A stretch of DNA of 64,000 bases from Pseudomonas sp. SORT22 (GCF_018417635.1 NZ_CP071007.1:2480501-2544500); one strand, 5' to 3'; positions 16,022-26,245 are shown, numbered from the stretch's first letter. Made by a program: numbers and translations. Notes: generated from the sequence alone by a model not told the origin.

Positions 16022-17830
16022 TCAAGCGCTGGTGAAGGTGAAGAAGTCCAGGTAGGCAAAGTCCTGGCTTTTGACTTCGAGGCTGGCAACTGGGTTGTCT
16101 GTCGGGGCAGTGAACTCTATCCACAAGTGGCGGCCAGCGGGTGGCTGGACGTCACGTCGTTCAAGCAATTCACCTTTGGCGTTGAAGAACGCGACTTGGC
16201 CAGGGTGGTCATGCCAGGTCCAGGCAAACTTCAAGGATGCATAGATACCGACCAAGTCAAATCGTAGTACTTGTGGTTGCTGAATACCCTGGTTGCGGCA
16301 TATTGCCAAGCCTTCCTTTTCCTGCAGGCCGGGCACTTCGCCGGTATGTTTTTGAATGGCGGCTTCTCCTGTAGAACCGGGCAAAAGCGTCACACGCAAG
16401 GTGCTCAGGTCGATATGTTGGCCGGCCGTTATGATTGTTTGCGGGTGGCCATTGAAATCCTCGTGAACGATGGCGGGCTGAATACGGATATCATCGAAGC
16501 TGAAATCAGCACCGTTATCACTGCCGTTGCCGGTATCGTCACGCCCGATCAGCTCGAGGGTGTGAGAGTGCTCCTGGGCGCGGAACTGCCAACGCAAGGT
16601 CTGCCATTCAGGCGCGGTGACGGCAAACTCGCCTTCGAGTAGGGTGCCATCGAGCTCAAATGACAGGTGAGGGGTCTTGGAGCTGTTGCCGTTGCGTTTT
16701 ACCCGCATCGACAGGCGATAGTCGGTGCCGGGTGTCAGGCCTGCCAGTTCCTTGCGCATCACCCTGCCCAGCAGGTTGCCCGCAAAGCCTTCGAAGTACG
16801 CCCAGTGGTTGCTGCCATCGGAGGTCAGCGCCAGCGCCTGGCCATTAGGGCCTTTCTGCCAAGCATTCCATGGGTCATTGCCGGGTTCGAAATCGGTGTG
16901 ATCGATGAACACAGTGTTGAGTGTTGTCGCGGCCTCGTCGGGTAGTTGAGAGAAAGTGAAAAAATCGAGGAAGGCGTGGTCGCGCGAGGTAATCACCAGC
17001 GAGGCGATCGGGCGATTGGCTGGCGCTTGATACTCCACCCAATGGTGTTTGGGCTCCCCGTCAAAGCTCAATGTTTCAAGCAGCTGGCCTTGCTCATCGT
17101 AGAACTCGACTTCGCCCGGACGTTGTCTCCAGGTCCAGGCGAACTTGATTCTATCGCACGGTACAATGGGGGCGATCCGCAGCCGTTGAGCTGAAGCAGG
17201 GTTACTCACGCCGCGTTGCAGGACGATCGCTTCACCCTCCAGCAAACCTGCCTCTGGATAGGCGTAGCGCTCGATACCGGCCTTGATGCCAGCAGGACCT
17301 TCGAGCAGGCTAATGGTCATGGTCGGCAGTTGAATGCTTTGCCCTGGGTCGATCAGTTGATTTGCCCGGCCGTCGAATTTTTCCGTGATGGTGGTGGGGT
17401 GAATGCGGATATCGTCAAAGCTGATATCCCCACCTGTTTGGGCTGTGCCGTCACGGCCTAGCAACTCCAGGTGTTGCGTGATGCTGGTGGCTTGAAAAGT
17501 CCAGCGAAGGGTTTGCCATTGCTTGTCGACTACCGCAATTCGCCCCTCCAGTTCATTACCGTCCAATTCGAACCACAGGCTGGGCGTCATCGACGTGTCT
17601 TTCTGGCGTCTGACGCGCATGGAAATTGTGTAGTGCGTTGCGGGTGTCAGCCCCTCGAGCGTTTTGTTGAGAATGCGCCCATTGAGGGTGCCCTGGAAGT
17701 TTTCAAATCCGGCAAAGTGATTTCCTTGCTCTGTCTTGATCGTCAACATGCTGCCATTGGGCCCTTTCTTCCAACCATTCCAGGGATCAATGTCGGATTC
17801 GAAATCGGTGTGGTCGATGAACAGTTCCAT
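16022..17830 (-). CDS. Tandem-duplicated beta-sandwich (CBM/galactose-binding-like) protein, function unknown
   Basis: The protein has 602 residues made of two copies of a unit of about 295 residues (1-294 and 306-602). Each copy starts with FIDHTDFE, then DPWN-W-KGPNG, a jelly-roll-like stretch ending SFDDIRI, a linker, then FAWTW and a final FLDFFTF or YLDFFTF. The pattern of Trp/Phe-rich beta strands resembles carbohydrate-binding or galactose-binding-like modules. There is no signal peptide or membrane segment. The ATG at 17830 follows GGAGG. Codon use is less GC-rich than flanking genes, suggesting transfer. No family name is known to me. Confidence 0.75.
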   Translation of the reverse strand: MELFIDHTDFESDIDPWNGWKKGPNGSMLTIKTEQGNHFAGFENFQGTLNGRILNKTLEGLTPATHYTISMRVRRQKDTSMTPSLWFELDGNELEGRIAVVDKQWQTLRWTFQATSITQHLELLGRDGTAQTGGDISFDDIRIHPTTITEKFDGRANQLIDPGQSIQLPTMTISLLEGPAGIKAGIERYAYPEAGLLEGEAIVLQRGVSNPASAQRLRIAPIVPCDRIKFAWTWRQRPGEVEFYDEQGQLLETLSFDGEPKHHWVEYQAPANRPIASLVITSRDHAFLDFFTFSQLPDEAATTLNTVFIDHTDFEPGNDPWNAWQKGPNGQALALTSDGSNHWAYFEGFAGNLLGRVMRKELAGLTPGTDYRLSMRVKRNGNSSKTPHLSFELDGTLLEGEFAVTAPEWQTLRWQFRAQEHSHTLELIGRDDTGNGSDNGADFSFDDIRIQPAIVHEDFNGHPQTIITAGQHIDLSTLRVTLLPGSTGEAAIQKHTGEVPGLQEKEGLAICRNQGIQQPQVLRFDLVGIYASLKFAWTWHDHPGQVAFFNAKGELLERRDVQPPAGRHLWIEFTAPTDNPVASLEVKSQDFAYLDFFTFTSA

Positions 17831-17931
17831 ACGCCCTGCCTCCGGGGTGGGGCCTGTCGGTCGACAGGCCTCGGTGCATTCGAGCACCGCCAGGGCGTGC
17901 TGGCTACTGGCAAAAATACCAGGTAGTGCGG

Positions 17932-18651
17932 CTATTCATGGCAGCAGTGGGGGGGTTGGGCGAGGTCTTGGTAACGGTCATGATGGCGCACCCAGTCCAT
18001 GGTGCCTTCCTCGTTGCGGCCTTTGGGCATCAGGTCGAGAAAGTTGTAGGTACCGACCAGCATGTCCAGGCCGCGGGCGTAGCTTGAGTAGGTGTGGAAC
18101 AGCGTGCCGCCGGCATCGCGGTAGAACACGCTGAGGCCCGGCAGCTCGGTTTCCTCGCCCGAATACGGCTCATAGTTGTACTGGTCGCTGCCCTTGGCGC
18201 CGACGCCGAAGTCCTGGTTGAAGCTGCTGGCATGCGACGAGACCCAGGGAAACTTCCAGCCCATGCGTTGTTTGAACGCCTGGAACTGGACGTAGGGCGC
18301 GCGCGACACCGCCACCAGCGACACATCGTGGTGGGCCAGGTGCAGGTTGGCGCCGTCGAAATGATCGGCCAGGAACGAACAGCCCGGGCAGCCTTCATCC
18401 CAGCCTTCGCCGAACATGAAGTGATAGACCAGCAGCTGGCTGCGGCCGGCAAACAGGTCGCCAAGGCTCAGGCGGCCCTCGGGGCCTTCGAAGCGGTAGT
18501 CCTGGTCGACCCGCACCCATGGCAGGGCGCGGCGGGCCTTGCTCAGTTCGTCGCGCTGGTGGGTCAGGGCCTTTTCATGCAGCAACAATTGGCGGCGGGC
18601 GCTGAGCCATTCGCTGCGCGAGACCACCTGGGGATTTTGATGGTTGTCCAT
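17932..18651 (-). CDS. DUF899 (thioredoxin-like) family protein
   Basis: This 239-residue protein has the DUF899 layout: an N-terminal helix with VSRSEWLSARRQLLLHEKALT and ELSKARRALPW. A thioredoxin-like core follows, with LLVYHFMFGEGWDEGCPGCSF, where CPGC may be redox active. The C-terminus has LPGLSVFYRDAGG and FHTYSSYARG. Members are annotated as dithiol-disulfide isomerase-like, but activity is unproven. ATG at 18651. It stands alone; the downstream gap to 17831 holds no gene. Confidence 0.88.
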   Translation of the reverse strand: MDNHQNPQVVSRSEWLSARRQLLLHEKALTHQRDELSKARRALPWVRVDQDYRFEGPEGRLSLGDLFAGRSQLLVYHFMFGEGWDEGCPGCSFLADHFDGANLHLAHHDVSLVAVSRAPYVQFQAFKQRMGWKFPWVSSHASSFNQDFGVGAKGSDQYNYEPYSGEETELPGLSVFYRDAGGTLFHTYSSYARGLDMLVGTYNFLDLMPKGRNEEGTMDWVRHHDRYQDLAQPPHCCHE

Positions 18652-18745
18652 GGGTACGACTCCGCTGGGGGAATGTACTCATGGTCGATTGTCGGGTGGG
18701 GGATTCGACAGAGGTGAGTGCAGGGCTGATGAACGGTGGTGAATT

Positions 18746-18907
18746 CATCGCGGGTCAAGCCCGCTCCCACAGTGGGTCTGTGGGGGCTTAAAGCCAGCCA
18801 CAAAGGGTTGATGCAAGACCCGCGATGAGGCCAGTACAGCCAACCCATCAAGTGGTGCCCGGATTACGACCGCTTCGCGCTCGATCGCGGGGCAAGGCCC
18901 GCTCCCA
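18746..18907. repeat. REP-type palindromic repeats between the DUF899 and HAD genes
   Basis: CATCGCGGGTC at 18746-18756 pairs with GACCCGCGATG at 18817-18827. The first arm continues as the common Pseudomonas REP core (AAGCCCGCTCCCAC). A diverged third copy lies at 18882-18907. The rest of the 18652-18910 gap shows nothing else. Confidence 0.75.
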
Positions 18908-18910
18908 CTT

Positions 18911-19567
18911 TCAGCCGGACATCCGCCCGATCAACGCCCACAAGCGCTCATCGTCGAAATCCTCCACCACCAACTGCGCACCAGCCTCCAGCAAGGCTTC
19001 AGGCCGCTGGCTGGTCGATAGCCCGACGGTAAAGATCCCCGCGCCGCTGGCCGCCTTCACCCCCGGCAGCGAATCCTCGAACGCCAGCGAATGCGCCGCC
19101 CGCGCCTGCAGGCGTTCAAGGCCGGTGAGGTAGGGCAGCGGGTCGGGCTTGGCCCGGGCCAGTTCTTCGGCCACCAGCACATGCTCGAAGCGTTGCTCCA
19201 GGCCCATGGCGGCGAGCATGTGCACGGCGTTGGCCCGTGGCGCGTTGGTGACCACGGCAATACCGATGCGCTGGCGTTCGGCATGTTCGAGCAAACGCAG
19301 CAGGCCGGCGGTGGGCTGCAAGGTTGGCGACAGGGCGCGAAAGCGCGCCTCCTTGCGCTCGGCGAACAGCTGGTGCTCGCTCACCGGGCGGTCGGGGAAC
19401 AGGTAACGGCACAGGTCGGCATTGGCCCGGCCGCTGACGTGGGCATCGAACTCGGCTTCGGTGAACACCCGGCCTTCTTCGAGCAACAGCTGTTGCATGG
19501 CCAGCAGGTGGAGTTTGTCGGTATCGGTCAGGGTACCGTCGAGGTCGAACAACAGGGCATCAAGCAT
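18911..19567 (-). CDS. HAD-family phosphatase (beta-phosphoglucomutase-like)
   Basis: This 218-residue protein has the HAD motifs in order: FDLDGTLTDTD (D8 and D10) near the N-terminus, VVTNAPR (motif II), a Lys in ELARAKPDPLPYL (motif III) and LAFEDSLPGVKAA (motif IV). The inserted helical cap is at residues 15-85. It belongs to the group of small phosphate-ester phosphatases and phosphomutases (GS1/Gph-like); the substrate is not known. ATG at 19567. It is divergent from lexA2 with a 77-bp gap. Confidence 0.9.
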   Translation of the reverse strand: MLDALLFDLDGTLTDTDKLHLLAMQQLLLEEGRVFTEAEFDAHVSGRANADLCRYLFPDRPVSEHQLFAERKEARFRALSPTLQPTAGLLRLLEHAERQRIGIAVVTNAPRANAVHMLAAMGLEQRFEHVLVAEELARAKPDPLPYLTGLERLQARAAHSLAFEDSLPGVKAASGAGIFTVGLSTSQRPEALLEAGAQLVVEDFDDERLWALIGRMSG

Positions 19568-19638
19568 GGTCGGCTTCCGCTGCGGTGGCCGGCCATGATA
19601 ACCGGATCAGCGGGGCTGGTCAGATGCGTAGGAAAAGA

Positions 19639-19650
19639 GTACAAATGTAC
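19639..19650 (+). promoter_or_regulatory. LexA2 operator GTAC-N4-GTAC
   Basis: The sequence is gtacaaatgtac. LexA2 of P. putida is known to bind GTAC-N4-GTAC, unlike the canonical Pseudomonas LexA box. The site overlaps the first possible ATG of lexA2 (19645), so repressor bound here should block its own operon. This is a sequence match to a published consensus, not measured binding. Confidence 0.85.
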
Positions 19651-20262
19651 TCCATGAATAAACTATCGCCCAAACGCCGCGCTATTCTCGATTTCATTCG
19701 CCAGCGCATCGCCGATCAGGCCCAGCCGCCAAGCCTGGCCGACATCGCCACGGCCTTCGGTTTTGCCTCGCGCAGTGTCGCGCGCAAGCACATCCAGGCG
19801 CTGACCGAGGCCGGTTTCATCGAGGTCACCCCCAACCAGGCCCGTGGCATCCGCCTGGCCGGTGCCTTGCGCCGCCCCGAGGTGCTGGAGATCCCGGTGC
19901 TCGGCCAGGTCGCCGCCGGCCGGCCGATCGGCCCGGACGTGGATATCCACGAACAATTGATGCTCGATTCGCACCTGTTCAGCCGCTCGCCGGACTACCT
20001 GCTCAAGGTGCGCGGCGACTCGATGATCGACGCCGGCATCCTCGATGGCGACCTGGTCGGCATCAAGCAGCAGGCCGAGGCCCGTGACGGGCAGATCATC
20101 GTCGCGCGCCTGGACGGCGAGGTGACCATCAAGCGCTTCGAACGTGCCGGCGGGCATTACCGCCTGCTGCCGCGCAACCCGGCCTATGCCCCCATCGAGG
20201 TCGGGCCGGAGCACGACTTCGTCATCGAAGGGGTGTTCTGCGGCCTGGTGAGGCGCGGCTGA
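19645..20262 (+). CDS. lexA2: Second LexA repressor (LexA2)
   Basis: This 205-residue protein has an N-terminal winged HTH (LSPKRRAILDFIRQRI, ADIATAFGFASRSVARKHIQ). A C-terminal S24 peptidase/LexA domain follows. The cleavage-site region is LGQVAAGRPIG, the catalytic serine is in VRGDSMIDAGI and the lysine in GEVTIKRFER. It represses the imuA-imuB-dnaE2 cassette and is cleaved after DNA damage through RecA. The start may be ATG 19645 (MYSMNKL) or ATG 19654 (MNKLSPKRR); the operator overlaps the first, and AGGAAAAGAG lies upstream. The stop overlaps the imuA ATG. Confidence 0.93.
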   Translation: MYSMNKLSPKRRAILDFIRQRIADQAQPPSLADIATAFGFASRSVARKHIQALTEAGFIEVTPNQARGIRLAGALRRPEVLEIPVLGQVAAGRPIGPDVDIHEQLMLDSHLFSRSPDYLLKVRGDSMIDAGILDGDLVGIKQQAEARDGQIIVARLDGEVTIKRFERAGGHYRLLPRNPAYAPIEVGPEHDFVIEGVFCGLVRRG

Positions 20263-20879
20263 TGGGCGCGGTGGTCAGCCTCGACGGCCTGCTCGACCAG
20301 CAACGGCTCTGGAAGGGCCGCCCGCAGGCCTTGCCCCAGGGCCTGCAGCCCAGCGGTCATGCCGCTCTGGATGCGGCACTGCCCGGTGGCGGCTGGCCGC
20401 CCGGGGCGCTGACCGAGCTGCTGCTGGCGGCCGAAGGCTGTGGCGAGCTGCAATTGTTGTGGCCGAGCCTGGCGCGCCTGACCCAGGCCGGCGAGCGGGT
20501 GGTGCTGATTGCGCCGCCGTTCATTCCCTACCCGCCGGCCTGGCAGGCGGCCGGGGTCGACCTGCAGTGGCTGGCAGTGGTCCAGGCCACTGCCGGCGAA
20601 GTACTCTGGGCCGCCGAGCAGTGTTTGCGCTCGGGCAGTTGCGGCGCCGTGCTGTGCTGGCCGCACAAGGCCGATGATCGCGCCTTGCGCCGCTTGCAGG
20701 TTGCCGCCGAAAGCGGCCAGACCCTGGCCTTTGCCTGTCGCCCGCAACAGGCTGCGCTCAACCCGTCACCGGCGGCGCTGCGCATTGCCGTCGATGCCCA
20801 GCCGGCCCAGTGGCGGGTGCTCAAGTGCCGCGGCGGCCTGGCTCCGGCCACGCCCATTGCCTGCCCCGGGCGAGGCTGA
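20262..20879 (+). CDS. imuA: ImuA, RecA/SulA-like translesion synthesis cofactor
   Basis: This 205-residue protein has the RecA-like fold of ImuA. GHAALDAALPGGGWPPGALTE is the degenerate start of the core, and the C-terminus reads QWRVLKCRGGLAPAT. A complete Walker A motif is not evident, as is usual in this family. ImuA works with ImuB and DnaE2 in error-prone lesion bypass. The ATG overlaps the lexA2 stop codon (TGATG), and imuB follows after six bases, so the four genes form one damage-inducible operon. Confidence 0.92.
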   Translation: MGAVVSLDGLLDQQRLWKGRPQALPQGLQPSGHAALDAALPGGGWPPGALTELLLAAEGCGELQLLWPSLARLTQAGERVVLIAPPFIPYPPAWQAAGVDLQWLAVVQATAGEVLWAAEQCLRSGSCGAVLCWPHKADDRALRRLQVAAESGQTLAFACRPQQAALNPSPAALRIAVDAQPAQWRVLKCRGGLAPATPIACPGRG

Positions 20880-20885
20880 TGGATC

Positions 20886-22301
20886 ATGCTCTGGGCCTGT
20901 ATCCTGCTGCCGCAGCTGGCACTCGACGCCGTGCTGCGCGCCCGCGACGACGCCGACACGCCATTGGTGTTGCTTAGCGGCCCGGCCCAGCGCCGGGTCT
21001 TGCAGGCGGTCAACCCGCCAGCCGCTGCCCTGGGCCTGCGCGCCGGGCAGGCGCTGACCACCGCCCAGGCCCTGGCCGGCAGTTTTACCTGCGTCGAGCA
21101 CGACCCGGCAGCTATCGAGCAATTGCAGCAGTTTCTGGCCGCCTGGGCCTATCGCTTCAGCTCCCAGGTCAGCCTGCATTACCCACGGGTGCTGTTGCTT
21201 GAAGTCGAGTCCAGCCTCGGCCTGTTCGGGCCCTGGCCGGCCTTTGAAGCGCGGCTGCGCGCAGAGCTCAAGGCGCTGGGTTTTCGTCACCGCATCGTCC
21301 TGGCCAGCAACCCGGTGGCGGCGCGCATGCTCGCCAATGCCCACGACGGCCTGGCCCTTGAGTGCCCGCAGCAAACCCGCGCGGCGCTGGAGCAGATGCC
21401 CATCGACCGCGTCGGCCTGCCCGCCGAGGCCGCCAACGCCTTGGCGCGCATGGGCCTGCGCCAGCTCGGCCAGGTCCTGGCCTTGCCCCGTGATGCCCTG
21501 GCCCGGCGCTTTGCCGCAGCGGTGCAACTGCACCTGGACCGCCTGCTCGGGCGCCGGCCCATGGCCCTGGAATTCTATTTGCCACCGGACCGCTTCGATG
21601 CGCGCCTGGAGCTGAACTTCGATGTCGAATCCCATCAAGCCCTGCTGTTCCCCCTGCGCCGGCTGATCAACGACCTTGCCGCCTTCCTCGCCGGGCGCGA
21701 CAGCGGCGTGCAGCGCTTTGCCCTGCACCTGGAGCACGGCGAAGGGCCCGACACCTGCGTGCCGGTCGGCCTGCTGGCGGCCGAGCGTGATCCGTCGCTG
21801 CTGTTCGAGCTGGCCCGTGGCCGCCTTGAGCAACTGCAGATTGCCGCGCCGGTGCGCAACCTGCGCCTGCTGGCCGAAGACCTGCCGGCCTTCGTGCCGC
21901 AGCGCGCCGAACTGTTCGACCCGCGCCCGCAACAGAACCAGCCCTGGGAGCAACTGCGCGAACGCCTGCGCGCGCGGCTGGGCGACGAAGCGGTACGGGG
22001 GCTTGCGGCCCAGGCCGATCACCGCCCCGAGTGCGCCTGGCAGGCGGGCGACGGGCCGCGGCAGGCGCTGGCGCTACCAGGTGCGCCACGCCCGGGCTGG
22101 CTGTTGGCCGAGCCCCAGGCCTTGCCCGGCGTCGGCGTGCAGTTGCTGACCGGCGCCGAGCGCATCGAGTCCGGCTGGTGGGACGGCGGCGATGTGCGCC
22201 GCGATTACTACCGGGTGCGTACCGCCAGCGGTCTGTACGGCTGGGCCTACCGCACCCTCGGTGAAGACGGCCGCTTGTGGCTACAGGGCTGGTTCGCATG
22301 A
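20886..22301 (+). CDS. imuB: ImuB, inactive Y-family polymerase-like adaptor
   Basis: This 471-residue protein has the Y-family polymerase layout (palm start [15 protein letters not shown]). A helix-hairpin-helix region reads [23 protein letters not shown], and a long C-terminal extension ends [18 protein letters not shown]. The usual catalytic acidic triad is not complete, as expected for ImuB. ImuB links DnaE2 to the sliding clamp; EFYLPP and NQPWEQL are in the region where clamp-binding segments sit. Its last four bases overlap dnaE2 (ATGA). Confidence 0.92.
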   Translation: MLWACILLPQLALDAVLRARDDADTPLVLLSGPAQRRVLQAVNPPAAALGLRAGQALTTAQALAGSFTCVEHDPAAIEQLQQFLAAWAYRFSSQVSLHYPRVLLLEVESSLGLFGPWPAFEARLRAELKALGFRHRIVLASNPVAARMLANAHDGLALECPQQTRAALEQMPIDRVGLPAEAANALARMGLRQLGQVLALPRDALARRFAAAVQLHLDRLLGRRPMALEFYLPPDRFDARLELNFDVESHQALLFPLRRLINDLAAFLAGRDSGVQRFALHLEHGEGPDTCVPVGLLAAERDPSLLFELARGRLEQLQIAAPVRNLRLLAEDLPAFVPQRAELFDPRPQQNQPWEQLRERLRARLGDEAVRGLAAQADHRPECAWQAGDGPRQALALPGAPRPGWLLAEPQALPGVGVQLLTGAERIESGWWDGGDVRRDYYRVRTASGLYGWAYRTLGEDGRLWLQGWFA

Positions 22302-25300
22302 ACACCCCGGGCTACGCCGAGCTGCACTGCCTGTCCAACTTCAGCTTCCAGCGCGGCGCTTCCAGTGCCCAGGAGCTGTTCCAGCGTGCCCGCCAGCAGG
22401 GCTACCAGGCCCTGGCGATCACCGACGAGTGCACCCTGGCCGGTATCGTCCGCGCCTGGCAGGCAGCCAGGGCGGCGGGCCTGGCGCTGATCGTCGGCAG
22501 CGAAGTGCGCCTGCACGACGGCCCCAAGCTGGTGCTCCTGGCCGAGAACCTCGGCGGTTACCAGCACTTGTGCAAACTCATCACCCTGGGCCGGCGACGG
22601 GCGAAGAAGGGCGAGTACCAACTGCTGCGCGAAGACTTCGCCACGCCCCTGGACGGCCTGCTGGCGCTGTGGGTGCCGGACGGCAGTGAGGCTGACCAGG
22701 CCAGCGGCCACTGGTTGCGCGAGGTGTTCGCCGAGCGGCTGTGGCTGGCGGTCGAGCTGCACCGTGGCGCCGATGACCCGCGGCGCCTGCAACAGTTGCT
22801 GGCCCTGGCCGAGCGCCTCGATATTCCGGCCGTGGCCAGCGGTGATGTGCACATGCATGCCCGTGGTCGTCGTGCCCTGCAGGACAGCATGACCGCCATC
22901 CGCCATCACTGCAGCGTGGCCGAGGCCGGCCAGCGCCTGTTCGCCAATGGCGAACGGCACCTGCGCCCGCTGGCGCAACTGGCCGAGCTGTACCCGCCGG
23001 CATTGCTCGAAGAAAGCCTGCGCATTGCTGCGCGTTGCCAGTTCGACCTGGGCCAGTTGCGCTATCAATACCCTCGCGAACTGGTGCCCGAAGGCCAGAC
23101 GGCCAGCGCCTGGCTGCGCCATCTGTGCGAGCGCGGCCACCGTGAGCGCTGGCCCGGGGGCATTGGCGACAAGGCGCGCCAGTCCCTGGAACACGAGCTG
23201 CAGCTGATCGCCGAGCTCAACTACGAAAGCTACTTTCTTACCGTCCACGACATCGTCAACTACGCCCGGGGCCAGGGCATTCTCTGCCAGGGGCGCGGCT
23301 CGGCGGCCAACTCGGTGGTGTGTTTCGTGCTCGGCATCACCGAGCTCGACCCGATGAAAAGCCACCTGTTGTTCGAGCGCTTTTTGTCCCGCGAGCGCGA
23401 CGAGCCGCCGGACATCGACGTCGACTTCGAACACGACCGCCGCGAAGAAGTCCTGCAGTACGTGTTCCGCCGCTACGGTCGCCATCGCGCGGCGCTCACC
23501 GCCGTGGCCAGCACCTACCACGCTGCCGGTGCAGTGCGCGATATCGCCCGGGTGCTGGGCTTGCCGGTGCAGCAGATCAACGCCCTGGCCGATTGCTGCG
23601 GGCGCTGGAGCGACCGCCTGCCGCCGCCCGAGCAACTGCGCGAAGCCGGTTTCGACCCCGACAGCCCGTTGCTGCGCCGGGTGCTGGCGTTGACCGGCGA
23701 GCTGATCGGCTTTCCCCGCCACCTGTCCCAGCACCCGGGCGGTTTCGTGATTTCCGAGCAGCCGCTGGACAGCCTGGTGCCGGTGGAAAACGCCGCCATG
23801 GACGAGCGCACGGTGATTCAGTGGGACAAGGACGACCTCGACCTGGTCGGCCTGCTCAAGGTCGATATTCTTGCCCTGGGCATGCTCAGCGCCTTGCGCC
23901 GCTGTTTCGACCTGCTGTATCGCCACCGTGGCCGCCGGTTGACCCTGGCCAGCGTGCCAGCCGACTGCGCGGCGACCTACGCGATGATCGGCCGCGCCGA
24001 CACCGTCGGTGTGTTCCAGATCGAGTCGCGGGCACAAATGGCCATGCTGCCGCGGCTCAAGCCGAAGAACTTCTACGACCTGGTGATCGAGGTGGCTATC
24101 GTTCGCCCCGGGCCGATCCAGGGCGACATGGTTCACCCGTTCCTGCGCCGGCGCCAGGGGCTTGAGCCGGTGAGCTATCCGTCGGATGCGCTGAAGCAGG
24201 TGTTCGAACGCACCCTCGGCGTGCCGTTGTTCCAGGAGCAGGTGATGGAACTGGCGATGGTCGCCGGCGGTTATTCGGCCGGCGAGGCCGACCAGCTGCG
24301 CCGGGCCATGGCCGCCTGGAAGCGCCACGGCGGCCTGGAGCCGCACCGCCAACGGCTGACCCAGGGCATGCTCGACAACGGCTACAGCGCAGAATTTGCC
24401 GAGCGCATCTTCGAGCAGATCAAGGGCTTTGGCAGCTATGGCTTCCCTGAGTCCCACGCCGCCAGCTTCGCCTTGCTGACCTATGCCAGTTGCTGGCTCA
24501 AGTGCCACGAGCCGGCAATCTTTGCCTGTGCGCTGATCAACAGCTGGCCCATGGGCTTCTACAGCCCCGACCAGATCCTGCAGGACGCCCGCCGTCATCA
24601 CCTCGAGATCCGCCCGGTGGATGTCTGCCACAGCGACTGGGACTGCAGCCTGGAGCCGGGGGCAGGGGACGCCCTGGCCATTCGCCTGGGCCTGCGCCAG
24701 GTGCGCGGCTTTCGCCAGCAGGACGCCTTGCGCATCGAACAGGCGCGGGCCGAGTGCGGCTGGCGCGATGTCAGTGACCTGTGCCTGCGGGCGCAGCTCG
24801 ATGCCCGTGCGCGTGAGCTGCTGGCCGATGCCGGGGCCTTGCGCGGGCTTGCCAGCGACCGTTACCGGGCGCGCTGGAGCGTGGCCGCGGTGCAGGCGCA
24901 ACTGCCGTTGTTCGCTGGCATCGAGGCGCCAGTGGAAGCACCGGTGGATTTACCGCAACCGTCGCTGAGCGAGGACATGTTTGCCGACTACGCCAGTGTC
25001 GGCACCACCCTCGGCCCGCACCCGCTGACCTTGCTGCGCCGCCGCCTCAATGCCCTGGGGTGCCGCAGTTCGCAAGCGCTGGAGCAGGCCGAACACAACG
25101 ATCGGGTCAGCGTGGCGGGGCTGGTGACCGGGCGCCAACGACCGGGGACCGCCAGCGGGGTGACCTTCGTCACCCTTGAAGACGAGTTCGGCAACGTCAA
25201 CGTGGTGGTCTGGCGCGACCTGGCCGAGCGCCAGCGGCGGGTGCTGGTGGGCGCGCAACTGCTGCGGGTGAGCGGAAAGCTGGAGTGCGAGAGCGGGGTA

Positions 25301-25381
25301 CGCCACCTGATTGCCCAGCGCCTGGAGGATCTGAGCCCGCTGTTGCAGGGGCTGGATGTGCGCAGTCGGGATTTTCACTGA
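22298..25381 (+). CDS. dnaE2: Error-prone DNA polymerase DnaE2
   Basis: This 1027-residue C-family polymerase starts [20 protein letters not shown], the PHP domain, which continues to about residue 270. The polymerase core shows [17 protein letters not shown] and [16 protein letters not shown], containing the catalytic aspartates. LQIDE-like and fingers elements follow ([16 protein letters not shown]). The C-terminus carries an OB-fold: [19 protein letters not shown], then [17 protein letters not shown]. Length fits DnaE2 rather than the 1170-residue replicative DnaE. It performs mutagenic synthesis past lesions with ImuA and ImuB. The ATG lies inside the imuB stop. Confidence 0.96.
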   Translation: MNTPGYAELHCLSNFSFQRGASSAQELFQRARQQGYQALAITDECTLAGIVRAWQAARAAGLALIVGSEVRLHDGPKLVLLAENLGGYQHLCKLITLGRRRAKKGEYQLLREDFATPLDGLLALWVPDGSEADQASGHWLREVFAERLWLAVELHRGADDPRRLQQLLALAERLDIPAVASGDVHMHARGRRALQDSMTAIRHHCSVAEAGQRLFANGERHLRPLAQLAELYPPALLEESLRIAARCQFDLGQLRYQYPRELVPEGQTASAWLRHLCERGHRERWPGGIGDKARQSLEHELQLIAELNYESYFLTVHDIVNYARGQGILCQGRGSAANSVVCFVLGITELDPMKSHLLFERFLSRERDEPPDIDVDFEHDRREEVLQYVFRRYGRHRAALTAVASTYHAAGAVRDIARVLGLPVQQINALADCCGRWSDRLPPPEQLREAGFDPDSPLLRRVLALTGELIGFPRHLSQHPGGFVISEQPLDSLVPVENAAMDERTVIQWDKDDLDLVGLLKVDILALGMLSALRRCFDLLYRHRGRRLTLASVPADCAATYAMIGRADTVGVFQIESRAQMAMLPRLKPKNFYDLVIEVAIVRPGPIQGDMVHPFLRRRQGLEPVSYPSDALKQVFERTLGVPLFQEQVMELAMVAGGYSAGEADQLRRAMAAWKRHGGLEPHRQRLTQGMLDNGYSAEFAERIFEQIKGFGSYGFPESHAASFALLTYASCWLKCHEPAIFACALINSWPMGFYSPDQILQDARRHHLEIRPVDVCHSDWDCSLEPGAGDALAIRLGLRQVRGFRQQDALRIEQARAECGWRDVSDLCLRAQLDARARELLADAGALRGLASDRYRARWSVAAVQAQLPLFAGIEAPVEAPVDLPQPSLSEDMFADYASVGTTLGPHPLTLLRRRLNALGCRSSQALEQAEHNDRVSVAGLVTGRQRPGTASGVTFVTLEDEFGNVNVVVWRDLAERQRRVLVGAQLLRVSGKLECESGVRHLIAQRLEDLSPLLQGLDVRSRDFH

Positions 25382-25396
25382 ACAGCATCGCGGCCC

Positions 25397-26245
25397 TCAT
25401 ACCATCGACAGATGCTGCTTGCGTGTCGGCGGCGCAAAGGCCCGGTCAATCGCGCGCAAATCTTCACTGCTGAGCACCAGGTTGGCTGCCGCCGCGTTAA
25501 GGCGCACATGCTCAAGGTCCACCGCCTTGGGAATGGCAATCACGCCGTCCTGGCGAATCACCCAGGCCAGGCTCACCTGCGCCGGCGTCGCACCATGGCG
25601 CTCGGCAATCTCGGCCAGGGTCGGGTGCTTGAGCAAGCGCCCGGCCTGGGCCAGCGGGCAGTAGGCCATGGTCGGCAGGTTACGCTTGTGGCTCCAGGGC
25701 AGCAGGTCGTATTCGATGCCGCGCTGGGAGGGGTTGTAAAGCACCTGGTTGACCGCGCAATCACCGCTCAGCCGATACAGCTCGCGCAGGTCGTCGACAT
25801 CGAAGTTGGACACGCCCCAACGGCCGATCTTGCCCTCGACGCGCAAGCGCTCGAAGGCTTCGACGGTTTCCGCCAGCGGGTACTGGCCGCGCCAGTGCAG
25901 CAGGTACAGGTCGATGTGTTCGGTGCCCAGGCGCTTGAGGCTGCGTTCGCAGGCCGCGGGAATGCCTTTGAGGCTGGCGTTGTGCGGGTACACCTTGCTG
26001 ACCAGGAACACCTGCTCGCGACGCCCGGCAATGGCCTTGCCAACGACCTTTTCCGCGCCGCCTTCGGCGTACATTTCGGCCGTATCGATGAGGTTCAGGC
26101 CCAGCTCGATACCGTGCTGCAAGGCGGCGACTTCGGCGTGCTGGCGGGCCGGGTCTTCGCCCATGTACCAGGTGCCCTGGCCAATCCTGGAAAGCTTGTG
26201 GGAGGTTGTTTGCAATCGTGCGAGGGGGGGCTTCGTGTCAGTCAT
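25397..26245 (-). CDS. Aldo/keto reductase
   Basis: This 282-residue protein has the AKR barrel markers. DTAEMYAEGGAEKVVGKAI holds the catalytic Asp/Tyr, VFLVSKVYPHN the Lys and LYLLHWRGQYPL the His. WGVSNFDVDDL and IPKAVDLEHVRLNAAA (NADPH phosphate site) follow. It should reduce carbonyls with NADPH; substrate unknown. ATG at 26245 overlaps the stop of the HNH gene by one base. In KT2440, as I remember it, an aldo/keto reductase gene also follows dnaE2, so this is the last core gene before the accessory insert. Confidence 0.92.
   Translation of the reverse strand: MTDTKPPLARLQTTSHKLSRIGQGTWYMGEDPARQHAEVAALQHGIELGLNLIDTAEMYAEGGAEKVVGKAIAGRREQVFLVSKVYPHNASLKGIPAACERSLKRLGTEHIDLYLLHWRGQYPLAETVEAFERLRVEGKIGRWGVSNFDVDDLRELYRLSGDCAVNQVLYNPSQRGIEYDLLPWSHKRNLPTMAYCPLAQAGRLLKHPTLAEIAERHGATPAQVSLAWVIRQDGVIAIPKAVDLEHVRLNAAAANLVLSSEDLRAIDRAFAPPTRKQHLSMV

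Noticed and set aside
18652..18910. CRISPR-like repeats
   Set aside because: The repeats are palindromic REP sequences with irregular spacing and no cas genes; no CRISPR array was seen anywhere in the window.
22247..24901. Open frame of about 884 codons antisense to imuB/dnaE2
   Set aside because: Low-complexity, no motifs, and fully covered by the clear dnaE2 gene; a shadow of high third-position GC.
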